Shown here: positions 32,974 to 41,289 of the stretch, one piece after another
Layout: every line of letters begins with the position of its first letter
Numbering within the stretch: position 1 is the stretch's first letter
DNA from: Paenibacillus_L residui
GTDB lineage: Bacteria; Bacillota; Bacilli; Paenibacillales; NBRC-103111
NCBI RefSeq assembly: GCF_042677205.1
Contig: NZ_JBHTIU010000030.1
Location: forward strand, 17,666 to 81,665
Reading direction: 5' to 3'
Length of the DNA: 64,000 nt
The notes under the pieces: model-generated
What the model saw: the letters and a program-made list of their open reading frames with translations, nothing else
Told to the model about the DNA's origin: nothing
Database searches by the model: none
Made by a program: the position numbers and the translations under genes

Positions 32974-35832
32974 ATGTCGTCCACAAACAGATTCTATACT
33001 TTCAGTTATCATGGGGCTTCCAACGATAAGCTATTGATCGAACAGGAATGGGAGAAATTCGTGTCCGGTTGTTCTGCGCCGATTAATGTAAGGCCTTTCA
33101 TGTTCCATTCCTGGAAACGGTGCCTGGAACAAGGGATCGATCCGCACCTTATCCAAATTCCATATAGCTTGGGGACGGATCAGATCCAGGAGTACGTCAC
33201 CTCCGATCCGTTATTCCGGATGGTCAAACCACTCTTGATCAAGCTGAAGCAATACGCCGGAAATACCGGTTATCTTGTTACTTTCTCCAATCCTGCCGGG
33301 GAAATGGTCTACTGCGACGGGGATTTGTCCCTAAAGCTGAAAGCGGAAGACATTCACTTGTCGCCGGGTGCGAATTGGAGCGAGAGCAGTGCGGGAACGA
33401 ACGGGATTGGTACTTCTCTGGTTACCGGGCTGCCGTTACAGGTGTTTGCCAGCGAGCATTTCTGCCAGGAAATTCACGAATGGACCTGTTCCGCAGCTCC
33501 TATCCGCGATCCCGGTACGGGCAAAATTGCCGGAATCGTCGATTTATCCGGGTTCTGGACGGCCAACGATCCGAGAACTCTGGCAGCCGTAATCCGCACG
33601 GCTCGGGAAATCGAGAGTCTGCTTTATAACCAGTTGAGAATAGAGCGTTTAAGGCTGGCTCAATATTTTGTGGAATTAACCCATAGGACGACACTGCCTC
33701 TTGCGGTTTTGGACCGGGCGGGACGGGTCGTTAAGGCTTCCCCTATTCTGTATGAGAAAGGATGGATTTCCCCTGAACATTCGCTAGAACCTCCCTCTTT
33801 CGCCAAAGAATCCTTGTCCTCAACAACAACCTGGGAAATGACGGACAACCTTGAGAATAAGAGGTGGCTCTTCGAGCTTTCGCCCTACTATTACGGGGGA
33901 GAAGCCATCGGATCGGTTGTTCATGCCCTTCCGCCGGAGATTAGGGCCAGCCCTTCGTTACCTGATTTCCGTCATTTTCCGACATCCCCGACACTGGAGA
34001 ATAACAAAGCAGCGAGCGAAGAGCGGACCGCCGCCCAACCAGCCCCCTTCTATCAATCGCTGTTCCGGCATCACCCCGATGCCATCTTCGCTTATGATTT
34101 ACAAGGCTTTCTCCTTGAAGCCAATCCCGCTGCGGAGAGATTGCTCGGCTATGATGCGAATGAGTTGAGCAGCATAGCGGTCTGTGATCTGGCCTGCCCG
34201 GACAGCAAGGAGCTGAAGAGGAAGGCTTTCGCCCAAGCGGCGGGCGGTATGCAGCAAGAATTCGAGGCGGTTTTCCGGCATAAGCAGGGACACAGCATCC
34301 ATGCCATGGTGAATAGTTTTCCGATCATTATGAATAACGAAATTGTCGGCGTCTTCGAAACCGTTCGCGGAATTCAACCGAATCACCAGCAGATGGCCGA
34401 GGACTTGAAATTGACCAAAGAACAGCTTGAATTCTATCTAAGCAATACTGAGGATGCGATCCTTGTCGTCGATGCCGATTTTCATATCGTTAAAGTCAAC
34501 CAAGCCTGTGAACGTATGTTTGGCTGGACGGAGCAAGAGCTGCTTGGCAAAGAGCCCCCGATGGTGCCGGGCCATTTGGAAAGCGAAAACGAAGACATGC
34601 GCAACCACATGCTGCGTTCACGGCACGTCATTCCTTACGAAACGGTGAGACAGCGAAAAGACGGCAGCCTGATCCATGTTAACCATTGTGCCGCTCCCCT
34701 CTTCGACAGTAAGGGCAGCGCAGCCGCCTATGTACTTATTTCAAGGGATATTACCGCCCTCCATCAAATGCACGATATGCTGATTGAAAGTGAGAAGCGG
34801 CTGCGGACGTTGATCAATTCCATGCCCGACCTCGTCATCTTCAAGGACGATCAAGGGAAATGGCTCGAAGCCAATAATACGGCGATAGCCGCGTTAAATT
34901 TGGAGAAGATCGATTATCAGGGAATGACGGACAGGGAGCTGGCCTCCTGCAATCCATTTTATCGGGAAACCTTCATTAAATGCTCGTTGTCCGATCGCCG
35001 GGTCTGGGACAAAGGCAGCCTCATCCGCTTCCAGGAAATCATCCCGCATCCTGGCGGCAGGTCCACAATCTTGGATATTATCAAAGTTCCCATTTATCAT
35101 GGGGACGGCAGACGCAAAGGATTGATCGTCATCGGACGCGACATCACCGAGCTGAAGCAAACGGAAGAATTGCTGCGCAAAACCGAGAAACTCGCTGTTG
35201 TCGGTCAATTGGCGGCAGGAATTGCCCACGAAATCCGCAATCCGCTTACGACGCTTAAAGGCTTCCTAAGCTTGCTGCAATCTGCCACAACTGCGACGAA
35301 CATCTGGTATCTGGAAGTCATGCTGTCCGAAATCGAGCAAATGGAGTCCATTACCGACCAGCTCTTGACTGTAGCCAGGCCGCAAACCATCAGGATGGAA
35401 AAGAGAAATCTGGAAGCTTTGATACGGCAGGTTTCTTCATTTTTGTATCCGCTTGCAACGATGCATAATGTACAGATTTCAGTGGAATCGGACTCTAGCG
35501 ACTTGCTCGTCGAATGCGAAGAAAACCAGCTTAAGCAAGTTTTCATCAATATTATCAAAAATGCGATTGAGGCGATGCCGCAGGGCGGACAAATTGCCAT
35601 GAAGGTGAGGCGGTCCGGGGATTTCGTTTCGGTTCAAGTGGCGGACTCCGGCTGCGGCATACCGCAGAACAGAATCGCCCGCTTGGGCGAGCCATTCTAC
35701 AGCTTAAAGGAGAAGGGGACCGGCCTCGGGTTAATGATCTGCTACAAAATTATCAAGGAGCATAAAGGAACCCTTCAAATTGACAGTGAAGTAGGCCGGG
35801 GAACGACCGTCGAAATTATTTTGCCGCTCTAG
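32974..35832 (+). CDS. Multi-PAS histidine kinase with AcoR-type N-terminal sensor
   Basis: A 952-residue soluble kinase. Residues 1 to about 215 match the sensor of AcoR-like acetoin/glycerol activators: FHSWKRCLEQGIDP, SPGANWSESSAGTNGIGTSL, VFASEHFCQEIHEWTCSAAP and IVDLSGFW. A region to about 355 follows, then three PAS domains (about 365-480, 490-605, 610-720). The HisKA has His 752 in AGIAHEIRNPLTTLKGF and the HATPase_c has NQLKQVFINIIKNAIEA and GTGLGLMI. The kinase half resembles sporulation sensor kinases of the KinE type. AGGGGGAA precedes ATG. No response regulator is adjacent, as for orphan phosphorelay kinases. The ligand is unknown. Confidence 0.9.
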   Translation: MSSTNRFYTFSYHGASNDKLLIEQEWEKFVSGCSAPINVRPFMFHSWKRCLEQGIDPHLIQIPYSLGTDQIQEYVTSDPLFRMVKPLLIKLKQYAGNTGYLVTFSNPAGEMVYCDGDLSLKLKAEDIHLSPGANWSESSAGTNGIGTSLVTGLPLQVFASEHFCQEIHEWTCSAAPIRDPGTGKIAGIVDLSGFWTANDPRTLAAVIRTAREIESLLYNQLRIERLRLAQYFVELTHRTTLPLAVLDRAGRVVKASPILYEKGWISPEHSLEPPSFAKESLSSTTTWEMTDNLENKRWLFELSPYYYGGEAIGSVVHALPPEIRASPSLPDFRHFPTSPTLENNKAASEERTAAQPAPFYQSLFRHHPDAIFAYDLQGFLLEANPAAERLLGYDANELSSIAVCDLACPDSKELKRKAFAQAAGGMQQEFEAVFRHKQGHSIHAMVNSFPIIMNNEIVGVFETVRGIQPNHQQMAEDLKLTKEQLEFYLSNTEDAILVVDADFHIVKVNQACERMFGWTEQELLGKEPPMVPGHLESENEDMRNHMLRSRHVIPYETVRQRKDGSLIHVNHCAAPLFDSKGSAAAYVLISRDITALHQMHDMLIESEKRLRTLINSMPDLVIFKDDQGKWLEANNTAIAALNLEKIDYQGMTDRELASCNPFYRETFIKCSLSDRRVWDKGSLIRFQEIIPHPGGRSTILDIIKVPIYHGDGRRKGLIVIGRDITELKQTEELLRKTEKLAVVGQLAAGIAHEIRNPLTTLKGFLSLLQSATTATNIWYLEVMLSEIEQMESITDQLLTVARPQTIRMEKRNLEALIRQVSSFLYPLATMHNVQISVESDSSDLLVECEENQLKQVFINIIKNAIEAMPQGGQIAMKVRRSGDFVSVQVADSGCGIPQNRIARLGEPFYSLKEKGTGLGLMICYKIIKEHKGTLQIDSEVGRGTTVEIILPL

Positions 35833-36019
35833 GCAGTTATAAAGTCATAAAGTTCAGGTTGCGCGGCTAAGAACGCCCCAAAGTGATTTGCTAACTGGGT
35901 TATATATGCACGGGTGAATTCAGGACCCTGGAGACAAATCTTTTCTTCCGTATCTCAACGATATGCCCACTAACTATATACTTTACGTAGGGCATTTACC
36001 CTGCTCCACTGCTTTTCAT

Positions 36020-36463
36020 TTACGGTTTTAACGCCATCAATATGATAATGGCAACGACGAGTAGTTTACAAAACCAATCATAAGGAGTCAGTTTACTAGA
36101 CAAGATTTTATATTGTTGCGGAATCTCTTCACTTTCACAGGTTCTGATCATTTCATGCATAGTTTTCATTTTAGGTCCGATAACCATTTCCGAGTAAAGG
36201 CTGAAAACTACGAACAAAGCAATGGATGTGTCGAACCACAACATCTGAAACAGTGACGGGTTGATCCATCCCATCAATAATCCTGTAAGCAATAAAGCGA
36301 TCCAACCAATAGTGGCCGCCTTATTCAGTTTCTCAACGCCTTGATGTGCATATTTTAATTCAAGTGCCAACCATACAGCGGAAGCTTGCCGATATGACTG
36401 GAAAGCTTGATCCTGAGAACGTAAAGTATACGAAAAGCGGCGATATGTGAACCCCTCCCCCAA
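36020..36463 (-). pseudogene. Truncated membrane protein, DUF2269/CopD-like
   Basis: From about residue 34 the frame reads LKYAHQGVEKLNKAATIGW followed by three membrane segments and TPYDWFCKLLVVAIIILMAL, like small integral-membrane proteins of the CopD/DUF2269 type. The expected first helix is replaced by an unrelated polar stretch that runs out of the adjoining AraC remnant. It is likely a deletion product. It may still be expressed from the 36463 start, but this looks like a remnant. Confidence 0.5.
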
Positions 36464-36756
36464 ACCAATTCGTGATAAACTATTAGACTTGAGAAGTTCC
36501 TCATATTATATTTTTTAGAATACGACCGAATAAGATTCAAGGCTTTTTCTAGACGCTTTTCCCTCAAATAACCAAATACGGTCGTTCCATATAGTTCTTT
36601 AAAACCAATTTTTAATTTGTTGTCGTTAATGCCAATCATACGGGATAATTCGAGCAGCGAGGGGGGATTTGCCATACGCTCCAACATTATATCGCGTGCC
36701 TGCTGTATTTTTTGCCTTTCAATGCTGGATAATTTGGGAAGGAAGCTTCGGCTCAA
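36464..36756 (-). pseudogene. AraC-family regulator remnant
   Basis: The frame opens inside a gene, with SSIERQKIQQARDIMLERM, then PPSLLELSRMIGINDNKLKIGFKELYG and TVFGYLREKRLEKALNLI. This is the first half of an AraC double helix-turn-helix. The ligand domain upstream and the second helix-turn-helix downstream are missing, and the frame degrades into the membrane-protein remnant. It cannot bind DNA as a normal AraC protein. Confidence 0.65.
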
Positions 36757-37096
36757 CGAGATAGTGCGTCAGAAGTTCTTTTTTCCGATTATAAGTCCAT
36801 AAAAACAAATCCCTGCCGCCAGGTTTTATAGGCCTTACAAACTATTTTTTCAAACAAAAACGGCAGAATGGTTAAATTTTGAAAAAAGAACACATGTTTT
36901 GTAGGAATCTGTCGCTTGATGGCGAATTTGATAATAGGTACAAAGGATTGCTAATGGTCCTTTCGACGGGTATGCTCAGTACGATAATCGCAAACCTCTT
37001 GAAAAATTGGGACGCAAAACCTACGGGCCTAAGGATCTGCTTTCTATGGCGGCCGGGTTGCCGAAATGGTCGTTCTATCCGGAAAGGAAATTAGTC
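36757..37096. other. Intergenic region upstream of the EAL gene
   Basis: From about 36937 an open frame in phase with the EAL gene reads GPFDGYAQYDNRKPLEKLG and YGPKDLLSMAAGLPKW without a good start. It may be an N-terminal extension or the trace of an older gene. Otherwise nothing recognisable. Confidence 0.35.
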
Positions 37097-37852
37097 ATGC
37101 CATCCACACAAGCTCTTATCAAACAAGAAGATTTATATCACGAGTTCCAGCCGATCTGCCATCTTCATACCCACAAGACGATTGGCTATGAAGCTTTAAT
37201 CCGCTGCTCAACGGAACCAAGAATCGATCGGCTGTTCCGGGCCGCTGCAAGACATAATATGCTGTTCACGCTGGACACCCTTTCCATTTATAATGCAATT
37301 TCCGCGTGCTTTGCTGATCCAGGGAGGGTGGAATCCGATCAGCACCTGTTCGTGAACGTATTCCCTTCGACCTTATCTTCGGATCGATTTACCAGATTCA
37401 TATTTAAGCTCATGCAGCGGTACGGAAAGTACGCCCACAATATCGTATTCGAAATTAATGAAGCCATCTCGGAGATGGACGACTGGGACACCGGGCAATT
37501 TCTGAGAAACATCCATCTGCTGCGGGATTGCGGCTTCCTGGTTGCGCTCGATGACGTTGGAGAAGGGGCAACCACCTTGAAGAGAATCGTGGAAATCGGC
37601 CCCGACTTTATCAAGATGGATCGTTTCTTTGCCAAGCACCTGCTCTTCAGCAAACAGAAGCAAAAATTGTTAAAGTTCTTCGTTGATTTCTGCGGAGACG
37701 AATCTAATCTGATTCTGGAAGGAATCGAAGAGATTGAGGATTTGCGGCAATCCTGCAAGCTAGGCGTTCCCTTCGGCCAAGGCTATCTGCTGGCGAAGCC
37801 CGGCCCTCTGCCGGGTCGTCCACCGACCTCGTTTCGCTCAATCGAAGATTAA
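37097..37852 (+). CDS. EAL-domain cyclic-di-GMP phosphodiesterase
   Basis: A 251-residue stand-alone EAL domain that linearises cyclic di-GMP. The catalytic set appears complete: YEALIR (32-34), NVFPSTLS, VFEINEAI, ALDDVGEG (DDxG; the usual Phe is Val), FIKMD, ILEGIEE and GQGYLLAKP. ATG 37097 has AAAGGA eight bases upstream, better than the longer open frame. It heads a three-gene run with a short unknown protein and a CBS-GGDEF protein, so synthesis and breakdown of the second messenger are encoded together. Confidence 0.88.
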   Translation: MPSTQALIKQEDLYHEFQPICHLHTHKTIGYEALIRCSTEPRIDRLFRAAARHNMLFTLDTLSIYNAISACFADPGRVESDQHLFVNVFPSTLSSDRFTRFIFKLMQRYGKYAHNIVFEINEAISEMDDWDTGQFLRNIHLLRDCGFLVALDDVGEGATTLKRIVEIGPDFIKMDRFFAKHLLFSKQKQKLLKFFVDFCGDESNLILEGIEEIEDLRQSCKLGVPFGQGYLLAKPGPLPGRPPTSFRSIED

Positions 37853-37859
37853 GGGAGTT

Positions 37860-38219
37860 ATGACATTGGACATGAGGACGAATTATTCCAAAAGAGCTAT
37901 GCTTTCATTGAAATTTTCCGAATTTGAAATGCCTCCGATGCAGGACATGCTCATTATCGGAAAAAGGGCGCCGATTGGTCCGGAAGCCGCACGCCGTATG
38001 GCGGAAGCACTGTCTCCCGAACAATTCTCCATCATCGAACTGGAGCACCCCCGAGTGGAAGCCGTTCTGGTGCGTAACTCGCTGTTGCAAATGCTGGAAA
38101 AGAAAGTGCTCATCGGCATTATTTTGGAGGAGGTGGAAAACCTGCTCAGCGATTCGATGGTGCTTCGTTCGGAGCTAAAGATCGAGATAGCCGTGCATCG
38201 GGAGGTGGATATGAGTTGA
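37860..38219 (+). CDS. Uncharacterised protein between EAL and GGDEF genes
   Basis: A 119-residue protein I do not recognise. It is soluble and helical, with PIGPEAARRMAEALSPEQF, LEHPRVEAVLVRNSLLQML and an acidic VLIGIILEEVENLLSD. It starts eight bases after the EAL gene; ATG 37860, TTG 37866 and ATG 37872 are all possible. Its stop overlaps the next gene. The tight arrangement suggests a partner or regulator of the two cyclic-di-GMP enzymes, by context only. Confidence 0.7.
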   Translation: MTLDMRTNYSKRAMLSLKFSEFEMPPMQDMLIIGKRAPIGPEAARRMAEALSPEQFSIIELEHPRVEAVLVRNSLLQMLEKKVLIGIILEEVENLLSDSMVLRSELKIEIAVHREVDMS

Positions 38220-39016
38220 AAGTGGCCGATGTGATGACTTCGCCGGTTCACAGCGTTTCGCTTGGAAAGAGCGTATGGTACGCTTCGCAGCTAATGTCCG
38301 AACTAAAAATCGGCTCGCTGGTCGTCGTTGAAGCAAGAGAAGTTGTCGGAATCATTACCTCTCGAGACGTCCGGACCGCGCATCCGAACCGGATCGTGGC
38401 CGACGCAATGACGCCTAACCCGATCTGCGTCCCGGAGCATGTTTTCGTATGGGATGCGCTTCTGCTGATGGAACAAAACAGGATTGAACGACTGATTGTC
38501 CTCCGGCAAGGAGAGCTCGTTGGCATCGTCACACGAGAGTCTCTGACTACCCGGCTGTCCGAATGGTACGATTCGCTAACACAGCTGTATGGTTCCTCCT
38601 ATATTCATGTGATAGGAGAGGAGCTGCTCGCGAGCGGTCGGTCCTTCCAGCTGCTGTTCATCGATCTGAACCGCTTCGGCGAAGTAAACAAGCGGTTCGG
38701 GCATCCGGTCGGTGACGACATGATCCGTGAATTTTCGAACAAGCTGAAGTCGCTGTTCGGACCGGGCGATTACATAAGCCGCTATGCCGGAGACGAATTT
38801 GCCATTATTACGCAGAAATCCGATGAAGAAGTGCAGCGAATTATCGATCAGCTCTCCTGCGGTCAATCGGTCGGCAGGGCCAGCGTCTCGGCCGATACCG
38901 GCTGGGTGAACGAACGGGTTGTGCCGGAATTCGGACAAATGACCTTCCGCGAGTTGATTTCCAAGGCAAGCATGCTGTCCACGCAAGCGAAGATCGACTA
39001 TGCGGGCCGGAGGTAA
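38216..39016 (+). CDS. CBS-pair protein with GGDEF (diguanylate cyclase) domain
   Basis: The 266-residue protein has two CBS motifs (about 1-115: VADVMTSPVHSVSLGKSVW, VGIITSRDVR, DAMTPNPICVPEHV, VGIVTRESL), which usually sense adenine nucleotides. A compact GGDEF domain follows (about 125-266), with FIDLNRFGEVNKRFGHPVGD and RYAGDEFAI. The signature is AGDEF rather than GGDEF, which some active enzymes tolerate. No RxxD inhibitory site is seen. The start is a TTG overlapping the stop of the preceding gene, ten bases after GGAGG. Confidence 0.85.
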   Translation: MKVADVMTSPVHSVSLGKSVWYASQLMSELKIGSLVVVEAREVVGIITSRDVRTAHPNRIVADAMTPNPICVPEHVFVWDALLLMEQNRIERLIVLRQGELVGIVTRESLTTRLSEWYDSLTQLYGSSYIHVIGEELLASGRSFQLLFIDLNRFGEVNKRFGHPVGDDMIREFSNKLKSLFGPGDYISRYAGDEFAIITQKSDEEVQRIIDQLSCGQSVGRASVSADTGWVNERVVPEFGQMTFRELISKASMLSTQAKIDYAGRR

Positions 39017-39086
39017 CCGCTTGAGCGCCTGCCGCATAGTCTGGCCTTAGTGCATTCGAATGTATCCGATAAGGAAAGCGAAATGC

Positions 39087-39124
39087 AACCGGGAATGCCT
39101 CCTCAGGCTGTCCCGGTTTTTTTT
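39087..39124 (+). terminator. Terminator of the cyclic-di-GMP operon
   Basis: AACCGGGA (39087-39094) pairs with TCCCGGTT (39111-39118), followed by a run of T. It lies 70 bases after the CBS-GGDEF stop. Confidence 0.88.
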
Positions 39125-39259
39125 TCGGAGATTGACGCACCGGCTGCTCAAGTTATGCCAATACTGAAATTTTCCTTTGTACGATTCGGCCAGTGCAGAC
39201 CTTGTAAACATAGTAACAACGGTTGGTCAAATCAACCAATCCCAAGACCCGCTCCTCGA

Positions 39260-39472
39260 TCACTGCATTTTTCTCTTGTAGAAAACCCTCGACCCGAAGA
39301 AAACGACATTCCCTCCCAATAAGATGGTAAATTCCCATCCCGTTTTACCTACAGTAAAGAAGTTGGTTAAGGACCAAGCCAATAAGGCCACGGTAAAAAA
39401 TACGAAAGCATTCCTTGCCGATTTATCGCTCTGGTATCTTTCCATCTCATCCGCCTTACGCAGTAGTTTCAT
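39260..39472 (-). CDS. Small two-helix membrane protein paired with Xre regulator
   Basis: A 70-residue protein with a charged N-terminus and two hydrophobic stretches (about 22-40 and 46-63) ending in KRKMQ. Its start overlaps the stop of the regulator gene by four bases. Pairs of a YozG-like Xre regulator and a short two-helix membrane protein are common in Bacillales. The role of the membrane partner is not known to me. Confidence 0.75.
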   Translation of the reverse strand: MKLLRKADEMERYQSDKSARNAFVFFTVALLAWSLTNFFTVGKTGWEFTILLGGNVVFFGSRVFYKRKMQ

Positions 39473-39672
39473 AGGGAGTCCTCCTCGTATATAAATAATT
39501 GATCAACCTTTGTTCCGAGATGAATAGCCAATTTAAAAGCAAGGGAAAGTGAAGGATCGTACTTATCGTTTTCGATGGCGTTGATAGTTTGTCTTGTAAC
39601 TCCACACTTGTTTGCGAGCTCCTCCTGGGATATTCTCATCGTTTTTCTAATATCCCTGATATTATTCTTCAA
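39469..39672 (-). CDS. Xre/YozG-type helix-turn-helix regulator
   Basis: A 67-residue single-domain regulator: ISQEELANKCGVTRQTINAIENDKYDPSLSLAFKLA is a full Cro/CI helix-turn-helix, with the short C-terminus LFIYEEDSL typical of the YozG group. A perfect 10-bp inverted repeat lies 23 bases upstream and probably is its operator, implying self-repression. It is coupled to the membrane protein gene that follows. Confidence 0.9.
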   Translation of the reverse strand: MKNNIRDIRKTMRISQEELANKCGVTRQTINAIENDKYDPSLSLAFKLAIHLGTKVDQLFIYEEDSL

Positions 39673-39694
39673 TGTAAGGAATCACCTCGATGAA

Positions 39695-39716
39695 AATGTA
39701 AAAAAGTTTTTACATT
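39695..39716. promoter_or_regulatory. Palindromic operator upstream of the Xre gene
   Basis: AATGTAAAAA and TTTTTACATT form a perfect inverted repeat with a 2-base centre. The position, 23 bases before the regulator's start, fits an autoregulatory operator. Confidence 0.75.
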
Positions 39717-39920
39717 GATTATCGTAATACTCTTTAACCAAAATGTCAAATTGTTTATACATTTCTTACAGCTTTCTCCCAAGCTTATGGTACTTTTTCG
39801 TTGTAAATACAATATTACCATTGGGCTTTTTTTGAAATTATTGTAGATTTATGATTAGACATATTCTGAAAGGAACTTTCTTAAATGATTACAACAACCA
39901 TCAAGGGGATAAGTTAAAAT

Positions 39921-40469
39921 TTGAAGACTCGTGCCGGGCTCTTCTCTCCGCGAACGGTGGACAACGGAACTCTGGCCATGCTGTCGGTCATTGAATTTGA
40001 AAAAGACGATAAAATATGCGATTTAGGCTGCGGTTATGGAGTTGTGGGCTTATTGGCGGCCAAACTGGTCCGTCCAGAAAATGTAGTTATGGTGGACAAC
40101 GATGAACAGGCTATCGAAACCGCCAAAGAAAATGCGGCGGCCAATGAGGTTTCCGGTGTACACATTGCCCACAGCGACGGTTTTTCCGGTATCCGGCATA
40201 ATGACTTTACCAAAATCATTTGCCACCCGCCTTATCATGCCGATTTTGCCGTGCCAAAAATGTTTATCGAAAAAGGATTTAACCGGCTCGCTCTAGAGGG
40301 CAGGATGTATATGGTGACCAAGAGAAAAGAGTGGTACAGAAACAAACTGATTTCCATCTTTGGCGGAGTTAAGGTTTGGGAAATCGAAGATTATTTTGTT
40401 TTCATGGCCATCAAAAAAAGTGATCGATACTCTAACTCAAAAGGAAATAGGGGACTTCGGAAAATATAG
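39921..40469 (+). CDS. Class I SAM methyltransferase, RsmC-like, possibly N-terminally truncated
   Basis: A 182-residue methyltransferase with KICDLGCGYGVVGLLAA (SAM-binding motif I), VVMVDNDEQAIETA and ICHPPYHADF. The last is the NPPY/F motif of rRNA-type guanine methyltransferases, but with His in place of Asn. The frame opens with a TTG after AAGGGGAT; the phrase KTRAGLFSPRTVDNGTL normally lies some 20-30 residues into this family. A neighbouring frame just upstream reads NNHQGDKLKFED, suggesting the true N-terminus was lost by a small deletion or frameshift. Confidence 0.75.
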   Translation: MKTRAGLFSPRTVDNGTLAMLSVIEFEKDDKICDLGCGYGVVGLLAAKLVRPENVVMVDNDEQAIETAKENAAANEVSGVHIAHSDGFSGIRHNDFTKIICHPPYHADFAVPKMFIEKGFNRLALEGRMYMVTKRKEWYRNKLISIFGGVKVWEIEDYFVFMAIKKSDRYSNSKGNRGLRKI

Positions 40470-40594
40470 TTGAAATCTGTTATTTACTTGTACCGCGTGA
40501 TGTAGGCGAGAACCTACGCTGAATTTAATAGGATTGCCAACGGCAACGAAGAGGCTTCCCCCGCTGTTAAACTCCGGGTCGATCTTGATCTTAC

Positions 40595-41122
40595 CTATGA
40601 TCCGATTTCTATCCAAAATCTTTTGATGACATTGCCATCTTCCTCCGTAAAGCTGAAGTCCGGGATTCCGCCGTTTTTGAGTATCGTTTTCTCGGAAGCT
40701 ATATTCCCCTCATCACATACGACAAGGGCTTGCTTAATGCCAAGCTCTTTAGCTTTCTCCAGGGCCAGGAACAGTAATACGGTCGCATAACCCTTCCTTC
40801 TCTCCGACGGACGAATCCCGTAACCAATGTGGCCGCCGCGATGGAGTAACTTCTCCGTTAAGCCGTGTCTGATATTAACAGCCCCTATCACCTTCTTATT
40901 GTCGGACACTAGCCAATAGGTTGAGCTCGGAACCCAATGGTCAGGGGGATTCTCCTGTTTTTCATTCTCAAGCAGAAATTGGAGCATCCCTTCAAAGTCC
41001 GATGGATCTCTGCGTATCACCCACGGAACCATAGGTTCGCCGCCAGATTGCCAATCCTTATAAAAATCGAGATATTCATCGCGATATTCCATACTCGGCT
41101 TCACCAGACATACGGTCTCCAT
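40595..41122 (-). CDS. GNAT-family N-acetyltransferase
   Basis: A 175-residue single-domain acetyltransferase. IGYGIRPSERRKGYATVLLFLALEKAKELG carries the acetyl-CoA loop, and ALVVCDEGNIASEKTILKNGGIPD the final helix and strand. The N-terminal DFYKDWQSGGEPMVPW is typical of a Bacillales subfamily with unknown acceptor. It is leftward and monocistronic. Confidence 0.88.
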   Translation of the reverse strand: METVCLVKPSMEYRDEYLDFYKDWQSGGEPMVPWVIRRDPSDFEGMLQFLLENEKQENPPDHWVPSSTYWLVSDNKKVIGAVNIRHGLTEKLLHRGGHIGYGIRPSERRKGYATVLLFLALEKAKELGIKQALVVCDEGNIASEKTILKNGGIPDFSFTEEDGNVIKRFWIEIGS

Positions 41123-41230
41123 AGCGATCCCTCCTTTGAGTTGCCATCCCTTTTGGAATCAAACATCGATTCAACCATGTAGCTCGTGAAATTTGCCGCT
41201 GCATAACGGCCTCCGCACCCCTTCCCGAAC

Positions 41231-41259
41231 GGAAAAAGAGGGGAACCAACTCCCCTCTT
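41231..41259 (-). terminator. Terminator of the CHAT-like gene
   Basis: AAGAGGGGA pairs with TCCCCTCTT on the minus strand and is followed by TTT. It begins 30 bases after the stop of the next gene to the right. Confidence 0.8.
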
Positions 41260-41289
41260 AGTTACACACGCGTGGCTGCATCGGATGTC

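Noticed and set aside
36879..37094. Plus-strand 71-codon ORF before the EAL gene
   Set aside because: No ribosome binding site; the better protein-like frame in this stretch is the one in phase with the EAL gene.
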